Below, piece by piece: positions 24,997 to 32,699 of a stretch of DNA of 43,989 nt. The position numbers and the translations under genes were made by a program. The notes beneath the pieces were generated by a model that worked only from the letters and a program-made list of their open reading frames with translations, was not told the DNA's origin and did no database searches. Every line of letters starts with the position of its first letter. Positions within the stretch are counted from its first letter, which is position 1. Source of the DNA: Deltaproteobacteria bacterium (GTDB lineage Bacteria; Desulfobacterota; GWC2-55-46; UBA9637). The stretch lies in the NCBI GenBank assembly GCA_016219285.1, contig JACRNJ010000043.1:1-43989 (forward strand). Direction: 5' to 3'.

Positions 24997-27483
24997 ATGA
25001 TGGATAAACAATCTCAACTCCACATTTTCAGCGCTAAACAGCCGTTTGTTCCAATCCTTATCTTCTTTATTCTCGGCATTATTACTGCCTCCCACCAATG
25101 GCTGATAGGACTGCCATCTTTTCCTCTTCTTATAGTTTCACTGCTTATTTTCATATTTGGAATAATAAGAAAGTTAAAATATAATTTTATCCTAATATAC
25201 ACCATCTTTTTCCTGCTTGGCAGCATACTCTCCACGCAGAAGATAAACCCGCACATTCCACAAAACCACATAAAAAATGTTGTTGAGCAAATTAACAACT
25301 TGCCATCCAAAGAAAATGGCTCTGTCGGCATGAGCATTGAAGGTGTTTTATTCAATGCCCCTGAAAAGTTTCCTGATAAGACAAGGCTTTATGTAGATGC
25401 AGAAAAGGTTTTTACAAAAGACAAAACTCTCCATGTAACAGGAAAAATCCTGGTCACAGTAGGAAGCCCGTCTGTAAAGGTTAAATATGGCGACAGTATA
25501 AGGTTTATTGCCAAACTGCGCATACCGAGAAACTTCGGCAACCCAGGAGAGTTTGATTATGCTGGTAATCTTGCAAGAGAAAATATATACGTCATCGGCT
25601 ACATTAATAACGAAAGAGGGCTCGCTGTGCTTGGCGGCAAGCAAAAGCAAGGCATAAGGACGGCGCTTGAGCGGTTCAGGGACAAAATCAGGGACTTTAT
25701 TGAAGGCTCAGGAATGGAAAATGCCATGATTATTAAAGCGCTGATTATCGGGGAGCAGGGCGAAATTTCTAAGCATGTGAAAGAAAATTTCAGCATTACC
25801 GGCACAGCCCATATCCTTGCCATTTCAGGCCTTAATATAGGCATTATTGCATTTGCTTCATACTGGATAATGCTGCAGGCATTGAAACTGTCAGAAAGGC
25901 TTATGCTTGCCTTTAATATAAAAAAGATAGCCGCTGCCTCAAGCATCGTTCCTGTGCTTTTATATGGCATTATTGCCGGTTTTTCTGTATCAACACAGAG
26001 GGCTGTCATAATGGCGCTTATTTTTATCATCGCGCTCCTTGTTGATAGAGGAAAAAGGCTTTACAATACACTTGCCTCTGCGGCATTGATTATCCTTGTT
26101 ATATCGCCGCTGGCTATTTACGATATCTCGTTCCAATTGTCATTTGCAGCCGTTCTTGCAATGATATACCTTGTGCCAAGATTTCAATCATTATGGGCGC
26201 CAAGCCAAGCGCCGGACCTTTCACAACTTTTTCCGCCTCATCCCGCTTGGAAATTATTGAAAAATTATCTGCTGAGTCCGCTCTCCGTATGTATAGCGGC
26301 ATCCATTGGAACTGCTCCCTTCATTGCTTATCATTTCCATAGGATTTCCATAACCGGAATTATGGCAAATCTGATTGCTGTTCCACTAATAGGCTTTGCA
26401 GCAGTCATTCTGGGGCTTATATCCAGCTTCATCTCGTTTATAAGTCCATCGCTTGCCCATATAATACTTAAACCTGCTGACATTATTATAAACGTTTCCA
26501 TATGGATAATAGAGCTCTTTGCCCGGCTCCCCTATGCATCTGTCTATACAACAACACCGACTATTCTGGAGGCGGTTTTATTTTATCTCCTGATAATCTG
26601 CATTGTGGAATTCAAGAAAGCCAGATTTTTTAAATACGGCCTTGCTATTGTGGTAGTCTTTCTCATAGGCAATTATTCATACTGGTATTATCATCTCAAT
26701 TACAACTCAAATCTTAAAGTCACCTTTATCAGTGTCGGACAGGGAGATTCTGCGCTGGTAGAATTCCCATACGGCAAGAGGATGCTCATAGACGGCGGCG
26801 GTTTTTATAACGAAGATTTTGATGTGGGCGAAAGGATTGTTGCGCCGTTTCTATGGAAAAAAAAGATAACCAGCATTGACTATCTGCTCTTAAGCCATCC
26901 CCAGTCCGATCACATGAAGGGCTTAAAATTTATCGCAGAAAAATTTCATGCAAAAGAGTTCAGATGGAACGGCATGGTTAGAAATGATAATACCTTTACA
27001 GAATTGTTCCAATCTCTTGACAAAAACAATATAACAAAGTTTATTACAAATGCCTCTGCCGCACCTTTAGATATAAATGGTGTGAGGGTTAATTTTCTTA
27101 ACCCGCCTGAGGAAAGCAATCTTGATATAAATAACAATTCTCTGGTGGTAAGGCTTGATTATAAAGATGCAAGCTTTCTTTTTACAGGTGACATAGAAGC
27201 CGTTGGCGAGGCTTCTGTTATCAAGAATGTGACGGCCGGTGTTACTGTTTTGAAGGTTCCCCACCATGGAAGCAGGACATCGTCTGCAATGGATTTTTTA
27301 AACAGGGTTACACCTGAGCTTGCGGTTGTCTCTGTCGGTTATATGAATCCATTTGGCTTTCCACATCCGGAAATATTAAAACGGTACAATGAATTTAAAA
27401 TACCGCTTTTACGAACAGACATATTGGGGGCAATTACCGTGGAAACAGATGGGCAAAAGAAGTGGGTAACATCGTATAGATAA
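24997..27483 (+). CDS. comEC: DNA internalisation / competence protein ComEC (Rec2)
   Basis: An 828-residue inner-membrane channel for single-stranded DNA uptake. Order: two or three N-terminal membrane segments, an OB-like DUF4131 domain (about 50-200), the competence domain (about 220-520, motif ILAISGLNIGI and eight or so membrane helices), and a C-terminal metallo-beta-lactamase domain (VTFISVGQGDSALVEFPYG, LIDGGG, LLSHPQSDHMKGL, LKVPHHGSRTSS). The HxxxDH-like site suggests a nuclease role. Residues around 405-425 (APSQAPDLSQLFPPHP) sit in a variable loop whose DNA has a CCAAGCG/CGCTTGG inverted repeat. It starts 39 bases after uvrC and is probably co-transcribed. Confidence 0.94.
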   Translation: MMDKQSQLHIFSAKQPFVPILIFFILGIITASHQWLIGLPSFPLLIVSLLIFIFGIIRKLKYNFILIYTIFFLLGSILSTQKINPHIPQNHIKNVVEQINNLPSKENGSVGMSIEGVLFNAPEKFPDKTRLYVDAEKVFTKDKTLHVTGKILVTVGSPSVKVKYGDSIRFIAKLRIPRNFGNPGEFDYAGNLARENIYVIGYINNERGLAVLGGKQKQGIRTALERFRDKIRDFIEGSGMENAMIIKALIIGEQGEISKHVKENFSITGTAHILAISGLNIGIIAFASYWIMLQALKLSERLMLAFNIKKIAAASSIVPVLLYGIIAGFSVSTQRAVIMALIFIIALLVDRGKRLYNTLASAALIILVISPLAIYDISFQLSFAAVLAMIYLVPRFQSLWAPSQAPDLSQLFPPHPAWKLLKNYLLSPLSVCIAASIGTAPFIAYHFHRISITGIMANLIAVPLIGFAAVILGLISSFISFISPSLAHIILKPADIIINVSIWIIELFARLPYASVYTTTPTILEAVLFYLLIICIVEFKKARFFKYGLAIVVVFLIGNYSYWYYHLNYNSNLKVTFISVGQGDSALVEFPYGKRMLIDGGGFYNEDFDVGERIVAPFLWKKKITSIDYLLLSHPQSDHMKGLKFIAEKFHAKEFRWNGMVRNDNTFTELFQSLDKNNITKFITNASAAPLDINGVRVNFLNPPEESNLDINNNSLVVRLDYKDASFLFTGDIEAVGEASVIKNVTAGVTVLKVPHHGSRTSSAMDFLNRVTPELAVVSVGYMNPFGFPHPEILKRYNEFKIPLLRTDILGAITVETDGQKKWVTSYR

Positions 27484-27553
27484 TCACATGCTCATTTATA
27501 ACCGGGCGGGTAATATGCCAATTACCCAAATCCGGCTATAGCTGAATTTGACC

Positions 27554-27580
27554 CTTGACAAAATAGCTAATTTTGTCAAG
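27554..27580. repeat. Palindrome CTTGACAAAAT...ATTTTGTCAAG
   Basis: Two perfect 11-base arms (27554-27564, 27570-27580) around AGCTA, followed by ATTTTG. It resembles a collapsed family B (CCCTTGACAAA...) and may also end comEC transcription, although the T-tract is poor. Confidence 0.6.
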
Positions 27581-27659
27581 ATTTTGAAAGTTTGACTTTT
27601 GCATGAAACAACAGATATAATCTTACGAAACATACATGAGTTTTTAACTCACAAAGGAG

Positions 27660-27845
27660 GATAAAAATTCCAATAACCAAGCGCCAATAATTAAACAAAT
27701 TCCAATAACCAAGCACCAAATAACAAACAAATTCCAATAACCAATTTCCAAATTCCAAACCGTTTGGTTATTGTGATTTGGGATTTTGAATTTGTTTGAG
27801 ATTTGGAATTTGAGATTTGTGATTTGTTTGTAATTTGGGATTTGG
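27660..27845. repeat. AT-rich degenerate repeat array (AATTCCAATAACCAA type)
   Basis: The left half repeats AATTCCAATAACCAAGC about three times. The right half carries ATTTGGGATTTTGAATTTG-like words, the reverse complement in kind. The block is therefore a large imperfect inverted array. It fills the 396-base gap before the PP-loop gene; no gene is visible. GGAGGATAAAAA at 27655 is an orphan ribosome-site-like word. Confidence 0.65.
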
Positions 27846-27879
27846 AATTTCTATTTTCGGGCAATCGGGGGTATTATCC

Positions 27880-28884
27880 ATGAATAAAAAGGCTGTAGCG
27901 CTTCTTTCAGGAGGATTAGATTCCACTCTGGCGGTCAAGGTTTTACTGGACCAGGGTGTTGAGATTGTTGCCCTTAACTTCACATCTACATTTTGCACAT
28001 GCAGCTGCAGGGGCAGCGTATGCAGTAATGAAGCAGCCAGAGTTGCCAACGAATTCGGCATCCCAATAAAGGTTCTCAAAAAGGGGCTGGATTATATAGA
28101 GGTTATAAGGAATCCAAAATACGGCTATGGCCAAGGCATGAACCCTTGCGTGGACTGCCGTATATATATGCACAGGCTTGCTAAAAATTATATGGGAGAG
28201 ATTGGGGCGTCTTTTGTAATAACAGGCGAGGTGCTGGGACAAAGGCCCATGAGCCAGAGAAAGGATGCGTTCAAGTCCATAGAAAAAGAAAGCGGGCTTG
28301 ACGGGCTTATTGTAAGGCCGCTTTGCGCAAAACATCTTGACCCAACCATTCCTGAAAAAGCAGGGATTATAGACAGGGAAAAACTTTTAGACATGGTTGG
28401 CCGCTCACGAAAGCCACAGATAAGCCTTGCAGAGGAGTGTGATATTCAAAACTATCCATGCCCGTCTGGCGGCTGCCTTTTAACGGACAAGATATTCTCA
28501 AAAAGGGTAAAAGATTTACTGGACAATAAAAAAGATGTTACAACAGAAGACCTGCAAATCCTGAAGATTGGCAGACACTTCAGGTTAAATAATGAGACCA
28601 AGATTGTGATTGGCAGGGATGAGGCTGAAAATAAAAGACTTGGAAATCTTGTGCAGCCAGGTGATACCTTATTAGAACCATTAGATTTTGCCGGCCCAAC
28701 TGCAATGATATGCGGCCCGGTTAAGAATGGAACGCACTCTTTGGCAGGAAGGATGATATTAAGATATGCAGGCGAAAAGGCTGATGGGAAAAGATTCTTA
28801 AAACTTTCCCAAAATGGTGAGGCAACGATATTTGAGGTTGATTCTCCCGTTGATGATAAGGTCTTAAAAGGGATGATGATATGA
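27880..28884 (+). CDS. PP-loop ATPase, MnmA/ThiI-like thiouridylase homologue
   Basis: 334 residues. The ATP pyrophosphatase loop SGGLDST is at 10-16. Cysteines lie in FCTCSCRGSVC (about 42-52), NPCVDCR and PCPSGGCLLT, which could carry persulfide or an iron-sulfur cluster. The middle (GEVLGQRPMSQ, LIVRPLCAKHLDPTIPE) matches a family often annotated as tRNA 2-thiouridylase in Desulfobacterota. The C-terminal part (about 240-334) resembles an NFACT-R/DUF814-type RNA-binding domain. Likely role: sulfur transfer to tRNA; the target base is not known. The start at 27880 (MNKKAVALLS) avoids repeat-encoded residues upstream. Confidence 0.75.
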   Translation: MNKKAVALLSGGLDSTLAVKVLLDQGVEIVALNFTSTFCTCSCRGSVCSNEAARVANEFGIPIKVLKKGLDYIEVIRNPKYGYGQGMNPCVDCRIYMHRLAKNYMGEIGASFVITGEVLGQRPMSQRKDAFKSIEKESGLDGLIVRPLCAKHLDPTIPEKAGIIDREKLLDMVGRSRKPQISLAEECDIQNYPCPSGGCLLTDKIFSKRVKDLLDNKKDVTTEDLQILKIGRHFRLNNETKIVIGRDEAENKRLGNLVQPGDTLLEPLDFAGPTAMICGPVKNGTHSLAGRMILRYAGEKADGKRFLKLSQNGEATIFEVDSPVDDKVLKGMMI

Positions 28885-28885
28885 A

Positions 28886-28978
28886 CCCCGTTAGACCCAA
28901 ACAAAGCAAACCTCTTTGTTAGTGCGAAGGAGGAATGTGAAGTGGGGATAAATGGGGTAAAAAGGAGGTCTAACGGGG
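28886..28978. repeat. 93-bp element with 12-bp perfect terminal repeats
   Basis: CCCCGTTAGACC (28886-28897) and GGTCTAACGGGG (28967-28978), with an internal AACAAAG/CTTTGTT stem. It begins two bases after the PP-loop gene stop. It carries two AGGAGG sites, each followed at good spacing by an in-frame GTG (28942 and 28978) that can start larE. Confidence 0.8.
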
Positions 28979-29895
28979 TGAACTTGCAGAAGTCAGGAGA
29001 ATCTATTGACATTGACGGTTTACGATTTACGAATTGCGAATTTAAAATCGAAAATCGAAAATCGAAAACCGAAAATCAGAAAGACCCAAAGTTTTTAAGG
29101 CTAAAAGAAATTTTAAGCGATATGGGCTCCGTGCTTGTAGCCTTCTCAGGCGGAGTTGATTCTACATTTCTTTTGAAGATTGCCTTTGATGTTTTGGGGG
29201 ATAAGGCGGCGGCCATTACAGCCACTTCTCCAACCTATCCTGACAGGGAATTTCAGGAGGCAAAGAGGCTGGCCCAAAAAATTGGCGCAAGGCATATTGT
29301 AGTAGAGTCAAACGAACTCCTACTGCCGAATTTTGCAGACAATACTGATAAAAGATGCTTTTACTGCAAAAGCGAGCTTTTTGATATATGCAGTAAAAAG
29401 GCAAAGGAATTGAGCATTGCATTTGTGGCAGACGGAAGTAATGTTGACGACAGTGATGACTATAGACCAGGGCGAGAGGCCGCAAAAAAGCTTGGTGTAA
29501 GAAGTCCGCTTCTTGAAGCAGGCCTTTCAAAACCTGAGATAAGAGAATTGAGCCGAATTATCAGCCTCGAAACATGGGGAAAACCGTCCTTTGCCTGCCT
29601 TTCGTCAAGATTTCCATATGGAACAAAGATAACCCAGGAGAGGTTGGATAAGGTGAAAGAATGTGAAGAGATACTCCGCAAATCAGGCTTTTCCCAGTTC
29701 AGGGTAAGATACCATAATGAAATAGCCAGAATTGAAGTGCCGTCTGCTGAAATACACAGGTTTCTGGATGAAGATATAAGGGACTTAATTGTCAAAGACT
29801 TTAAGGAACGAGGTTTTACCTATATAACGCTTGACCTTCAAGGATACAGAACAGGAAGCATGAATGAGGGAATGATAAAAAGAGATAAGACCTGA
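28942..29895 (+). CDS. larE: LarE-type sacrificial sulfur transferase
   Basis: A PP-loop enzyme that adenylates and sulfurates the pyridinium precursor of the nickel-pincer cofactor. The ATP loop SGGVDST follows MGSVLVAF. Cys-x2-Cys in KRCFYCKSE plus the cysteine in FACLSSRFPYG form the three-cysteine set known from [4Fe-4S] LarE proteins, which use a cluster as sulfur carrier instead of sacrificing one cysteine. The closing block is FRVRYHNEIARIEV. The start is uncertain: GTG 28942 and GTG 28978 both have AGGAGG sites supplied by the inverted-repeat element upstream. The first 45 or so residues (ENRKSKTENQK...) come from AAAATCG heptamers. No larA, larB or larC is in the window. Confidence 0.88.
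   Translation: MGINGVKRRSNGVNLQKSGESIDIDGLRFTNCEFKIENRKSKTENQKDPKFLRLKEILSDMGSVLVAFSGGVDSTFLLKIAFDVLGDKAAAITATSPTYPDREFQEAKRLAQKIGARHIVVESNELLLPNFADNTDKRCFYCKSELFDICSKKAKELSIAFVADGSNVDDSDDYRPGREAAKKLGVRSPLLEAGLSKPEIRELSRIISLETWGKPSFACLSSRFPYGTKITQERLDKVKECEEILRKSGFSQFRVRYHNEIARIEVPSAEIHRFLDEDIRDLIVKDFKERGFTYITLDLQGYRTGSMNEGMIKRDKT
29044..29078 (+). repeat. Five AAAATCG heptamers within the larE N-terminus
   Basis: AAAATCG three times, then AAAACCG and AAAATCA, exactly seven bases each. It encodes KIENRKSKTENQ. The reading frame passes through without a stop. Confidence 0.8.
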
Positions 29896-30040
29896 AACAG
29901 CCTGAAAATGGACCATGCTGCAGCAATCTGCCTGCCTTACAGGGTAGCTGACTGATTTATCAAGCACAATATATAACACCTACCAAATCAAGCAGTTAGA
30001 ATAAGCATCGTGCTTGTTAACTTGCCCCAAACAGATTGTC

Positions 30041-30415
30041 GTACACCCAAAAAATGCAGTTGCATTTTTTGGCAAACGCAATCTTTGGCCAAATACTGCT
30101 CCGTGGCGGTTTTTGTAGCTTGCCCATCCACAATTAAAACACTTGGGGACAAGTTTATGGGCGTTTTTAAAAGCGCCCATAAATGGGCAGACTACTATAC
30201 TTAAAACAGTATGCTCCGTTTTGTCCAGCCGGCTTTTCCTTGCCCTTGACAAATTATGTATTTTGTTGAAGCAAAACACAAAACTCCTATTTGTTAAAGG
30301 CAAAGGAGATAATTTGTCAAGGGCTTGTCCCCTGATAGAAACTTTCAGGGGCAGGCTTTGGCTCAAATCTTGCGTTTGCCCCGAAAAATAAAAATCAAAT
30401 GCATTTTTCGGGTAC
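30041..30415 (+). repeat. Composite family A element, about 375 bp
   Basis: Left end GTACACCCAAAAAATGCA with GGCAAACGCAATC; right end GTTTGCCCCGAAAAA...TGCATTTTTCGGGTACA. The two ends are imperfect inverted repeats of about 50 bases. It shares GGCCAAATACTG, GCGCCCATAAATGGGCAG, ACTATACTTAAAACAGTATG and CTCCGTTTTGTC with the 20-kb copy. A family B element and a C hairpin lie inside. Together with flanking AT-rich sequence it fills the 695-base gap between larE and mreB; no gene is seen. Confidence 0.85.
30242..30324. repeat. Family B element nested in the family A element
   Basis: GCCCTTGACAAATTAT (30242-30257) and ATAATTTGTCAAGGGC (30309-30324). Flanks read TTTTCCTT before and TTGTCCCC after. 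The older A copy at 15 kb reads TTTTCCTTGTCCC without it, so this is a filled site with a 2-base (TT) or 4-base (CTTG) duplication, depending on where the ends are drawn. Confidence 0.85.
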
Positions 30416-30463
30416 AGCATACATGCTATATATGGTTTTGGTTAAAAAATTTAAAATTTGAAC

Positions 30464-30492
30464 TTGATAACACATATCACATCTGTTAGGAT
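30464..30492 (+). promoter_or_regulatory. mreB promoter
   Basis: TTGATA (30464-30469), 17-base spacer, TAGGAT (30487-30492), about 100 bases before the mreB ATG. It is the best sigma70-like match in the gap and lies outside the repeat block. Confidence 0.5.
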
Positions 30493-30590
30493 AAGTGTCC
30501 AAGAATTTATTTGCAACATTATGACGCGGCAGATACTGAAACGCAACAAACACAAACGAGCTATCTCACATATGCAAAGGAGTATCTTGT

Positions 30591-31625
30591 ATGGTTTTTA
30601 ATTATTTTTTAGGTATGTTTTCTAACGACCTTGCTATAGACCTTGGTACCGCAAACACGCTTATCTATGTAAAAGACAAAGGGATTGTATCCAATGAACC
30701 TTCTGTAGTTGCTGTAAAAAAGGATGGCAGTGGAAGAAAGGTTCTGGCTGTAGGCAAAGAGGCAAAGCTAATGCTAGGCAAAACCCCTGGCAATATTACT
30801 GCTATAAGACCAATGAAGGACGGGGTGATAGCTGATTTTGAAGTTACAGAAGAGATGCTGAAGCATTTTATAAGAAATGTCCATAAAAGGAGATTTGGGA
30901 TTAGACCAAGAATAATAATTTGCATACCTTCGGGAATCACACAAGTAGAACAGAGGGCTGTCAGGGAATCTGCGCTTTCAGCAGGCGCAAATGAGGTTTA
31001 TCTTGTTGAGGAACCAATGGCAGCAGCAATTGGCGCAGGCCTGCCTATAACAGAACCATCAGGGAATATGATAGTGGATTTGGGGGGAGGAACCACGGAG
31101 GTTGCTGTCATATCTCTTGCAGGGATAGTGCAATCAATGTCAGTAAGGATAGGCGGAGATAAGATGGATGAGGCAATCATTCAATACATAAAAAGAAAAC
31201 ATAACCTTTTCATCGGCACAGAGGCAGCAGAGGCAATCAAGATAAATCTTGGACTGGCTCTGCCTGGTGAAGAAAGAAAAATAATGGAGATAAAGGGGAG
31301 AAATCTGGTGACAGGCATACCAACAACAATGGAGATAGGCAGTGAAGAGGTACGGGAAGCGCTTACAGAACCGATCTCCGCCATAATAGATGAGGTAAAA
31401 TCTGTGCTGGAAAGAACTCCGCCGGGCCTTGCGGCAGACCTTGTAGATAAAGGGGTTGTGCTCGCCGGCGGAGGGGCGCTGCTACGAAACCTTGATATAA
31501 TCCTAAGAGAGGAGATCACACTGCCTGTAACAATAGCTGAGGATCCGTTGACTTGTGTAGTCCGCGGCGCAGGTAAGATTCTTGATGAAATCAAGCTTTT
31601 AAAAGAGGTATCTTTGCCATCGTAA
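30591..31625 (+). CDS. mreB: Rod-shape-determining protein MreB
   Basis: A 344-residue bacterial actin that guides lateral wall synthesis in rod-shaped cells. Phosphate-1 loop [10 protein letters not shown], phosphate-2 loop [13 protein letters not shown] and adenosine-site [10 protein letters not shown] are present. The N-terminus [15 protein letters not shown] includes the short amphipathic/hydrophobic membrane-targeting segment. AAGGAG lies 8 bases before ATG 30591. Followed by mreC. Confidence 0.97.
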   Translation: MVFNYFLGMFSNDLAIDLGTANTLIYVKDKGIVSNEPSVVAVKKDGSGRKVLAVGKEAKLMLGKTPGNITAIRPMKDGVIADFEVTEEMLKHFIRNVHKRRFGIRPRIIICIPSGITQVEQRAVRESALSAGANEVYLVEEPMAAAIGAGLPITEPSGNMIVDLGGGTTEVAVISLAGIVQSMSVRIGGDKMDEAIIQYIKRKHNLFIGTEAAEAIKINLGLALPGEERKIMEIKGRNLVTGIPTTMEIGSEEVREALTEPISAIIDEVKSVLERTPPGLAADLVDKGVVLAGGGALLRNLDIILREEITLPVTIAEDPLTCVVRGAGKILDEIKLLKEVSLPS

Positions 31626-31700
31626 AAATTTACGAATTGCGATTTACGAATTACAATTTAAAATCCCAAATCTTAAATCCAAAATCGTAAATCTAAAATT
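31626..31700. repeat. AT-rich heptamer array between mreB and mreC
   Basis: TTTACGAATTGCGATTTACGAATT words on the left and AAATCCCAAATC, AAATCCAAAATCGTAAATC words on the right, again roughly inverted. Confidence 0.6.
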
Positions 31701-31706
31701 AACCTC

Positions 31707-32582
31707 ATGGCAACTTTTCTAAAAAAACATAGACTCATCATAATATCTGCTGTGCTGTGCCTTTTTGCGCTCCACATAGTCTCCACAAATACAAAAGGCA
31801 TAGGCGGCTCCCTGATTACAGGGAAGGTCATCTCTGTTATAAGCACGCCTTTCCAATATGGCATTGCCTCCGCAATAAAAGGAATAAGAAGTGTATGGAC
31901 ATCCTATATATATCTCATAAATGTCAACAGGGAAAATGTTTCGCTAAAAAATGATGTGGATGAACTCAAACAAGAAAACAATCAATTAAAAGAGGCTCTT
32001 TTTTTAAATAATAGATTAAAGGAGTTGCTGGCCTTCAAACAAGAAGTAGCCGCGCCATCTGTTGCAGCCAATGTCATAGGGATTGAAAGCTCTGGATGGA
32101 TAAGAACTGTAACTCTCAATAAAGGCCTATCTGACGAAATTAGGCGAGATATGGCCATTGTCACACCGCTTGGCATTGCTGGCCGTGTAATAGATGTGCA
32201 GCCAACAACCTCAACGGCGCTTCTTGTTACAGATCCACGCTGTACTATTGATGTTGTTGTGCAGAGAACCAGGACCAAAGGCATAGCAGAAGGCAATGGC
32301 ACTGACAGACTCACATTAAAATATGTAAGACATGAAGACGATATACAGATAGGGGATATATTAATATCATCAGGTCTTGGCGGCATATTTCAACAAGGTA
32401 GGATTGTAGGGGAGGTAGTTCGCATAGAAAAAGGGGAGGATAATTTTTTCATGAATATAGAGATAAAACCTGGCGCTGATCTGAAAAAACTTGAAGAAGT
32501 CCTCATAGTTACAACAGACAAAGATAACAATATTAGTGCGGATGTGAAATTCCAAAAATTAAAAGTCAAAAAGCAAAATTGA
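31707..32582 (+). CDS. mreC: Rod-shape-determining protein MreC
   Basis: A 291-residue bitopic protein of the elongasome. One N-terminal membrane helix (about 8-26), a coiled coil (about 70-110, NVSLKNDVDELKQENNQLKE) and the periplasmic beta-barrel domain (AANVIGIESSGWIRTVTLNK, LLVTDPRC, ISSGLGGIFQQGRIVG). It follows mreB by 81 bases, with a repeat array between them. The usual mreD, mrdA and mrdB do not follow; the CoA-activase gene does. Confidence 0.95.
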   Translation: MATFLKKHRLIIISAVLCLFALHIVSTNTKGIGGSLITGKVISVISTPFQYGIASAIKGIRSVWTSYIYLINVNRENVSLKNDVDELKQENNQLKEALFLNNRLKELLAFKQEVAAPSVAANVIGIESSGWIRTVTLNKGLSDEIRRDMAIVTPLGIAGRVIDVQPTTSTALLVTDPRCTIDVVVQRTRTKGIAEGNGTDRLTLKYVRHEDDIQIGDILISSGLGGIFQQGRIVGEVVRIEKGEDNFFMNIEIKPGADLKKLEEVLIVTTDKDNNISADVKFQKLKVKKQN

Positions 32583-32699
32583 CCTAAAACGCCATTCTGG
32601 ACTAATAGAAGAACTTCAATAGACATTTCTCTTCAGCTCAGGGTGATGCGTGTTATTCAAAGGTCTCAAGATTAGAGTTCAAATATGTGGAGGTATACC

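Noticed and set aside
27554-27580. Definite rho-independent terminator after comEC
   Set aside because: The stem is AT-rich and the following T-tract is interrupted. It fits the palindromic repeat population better, though a terminator role is not excluded.
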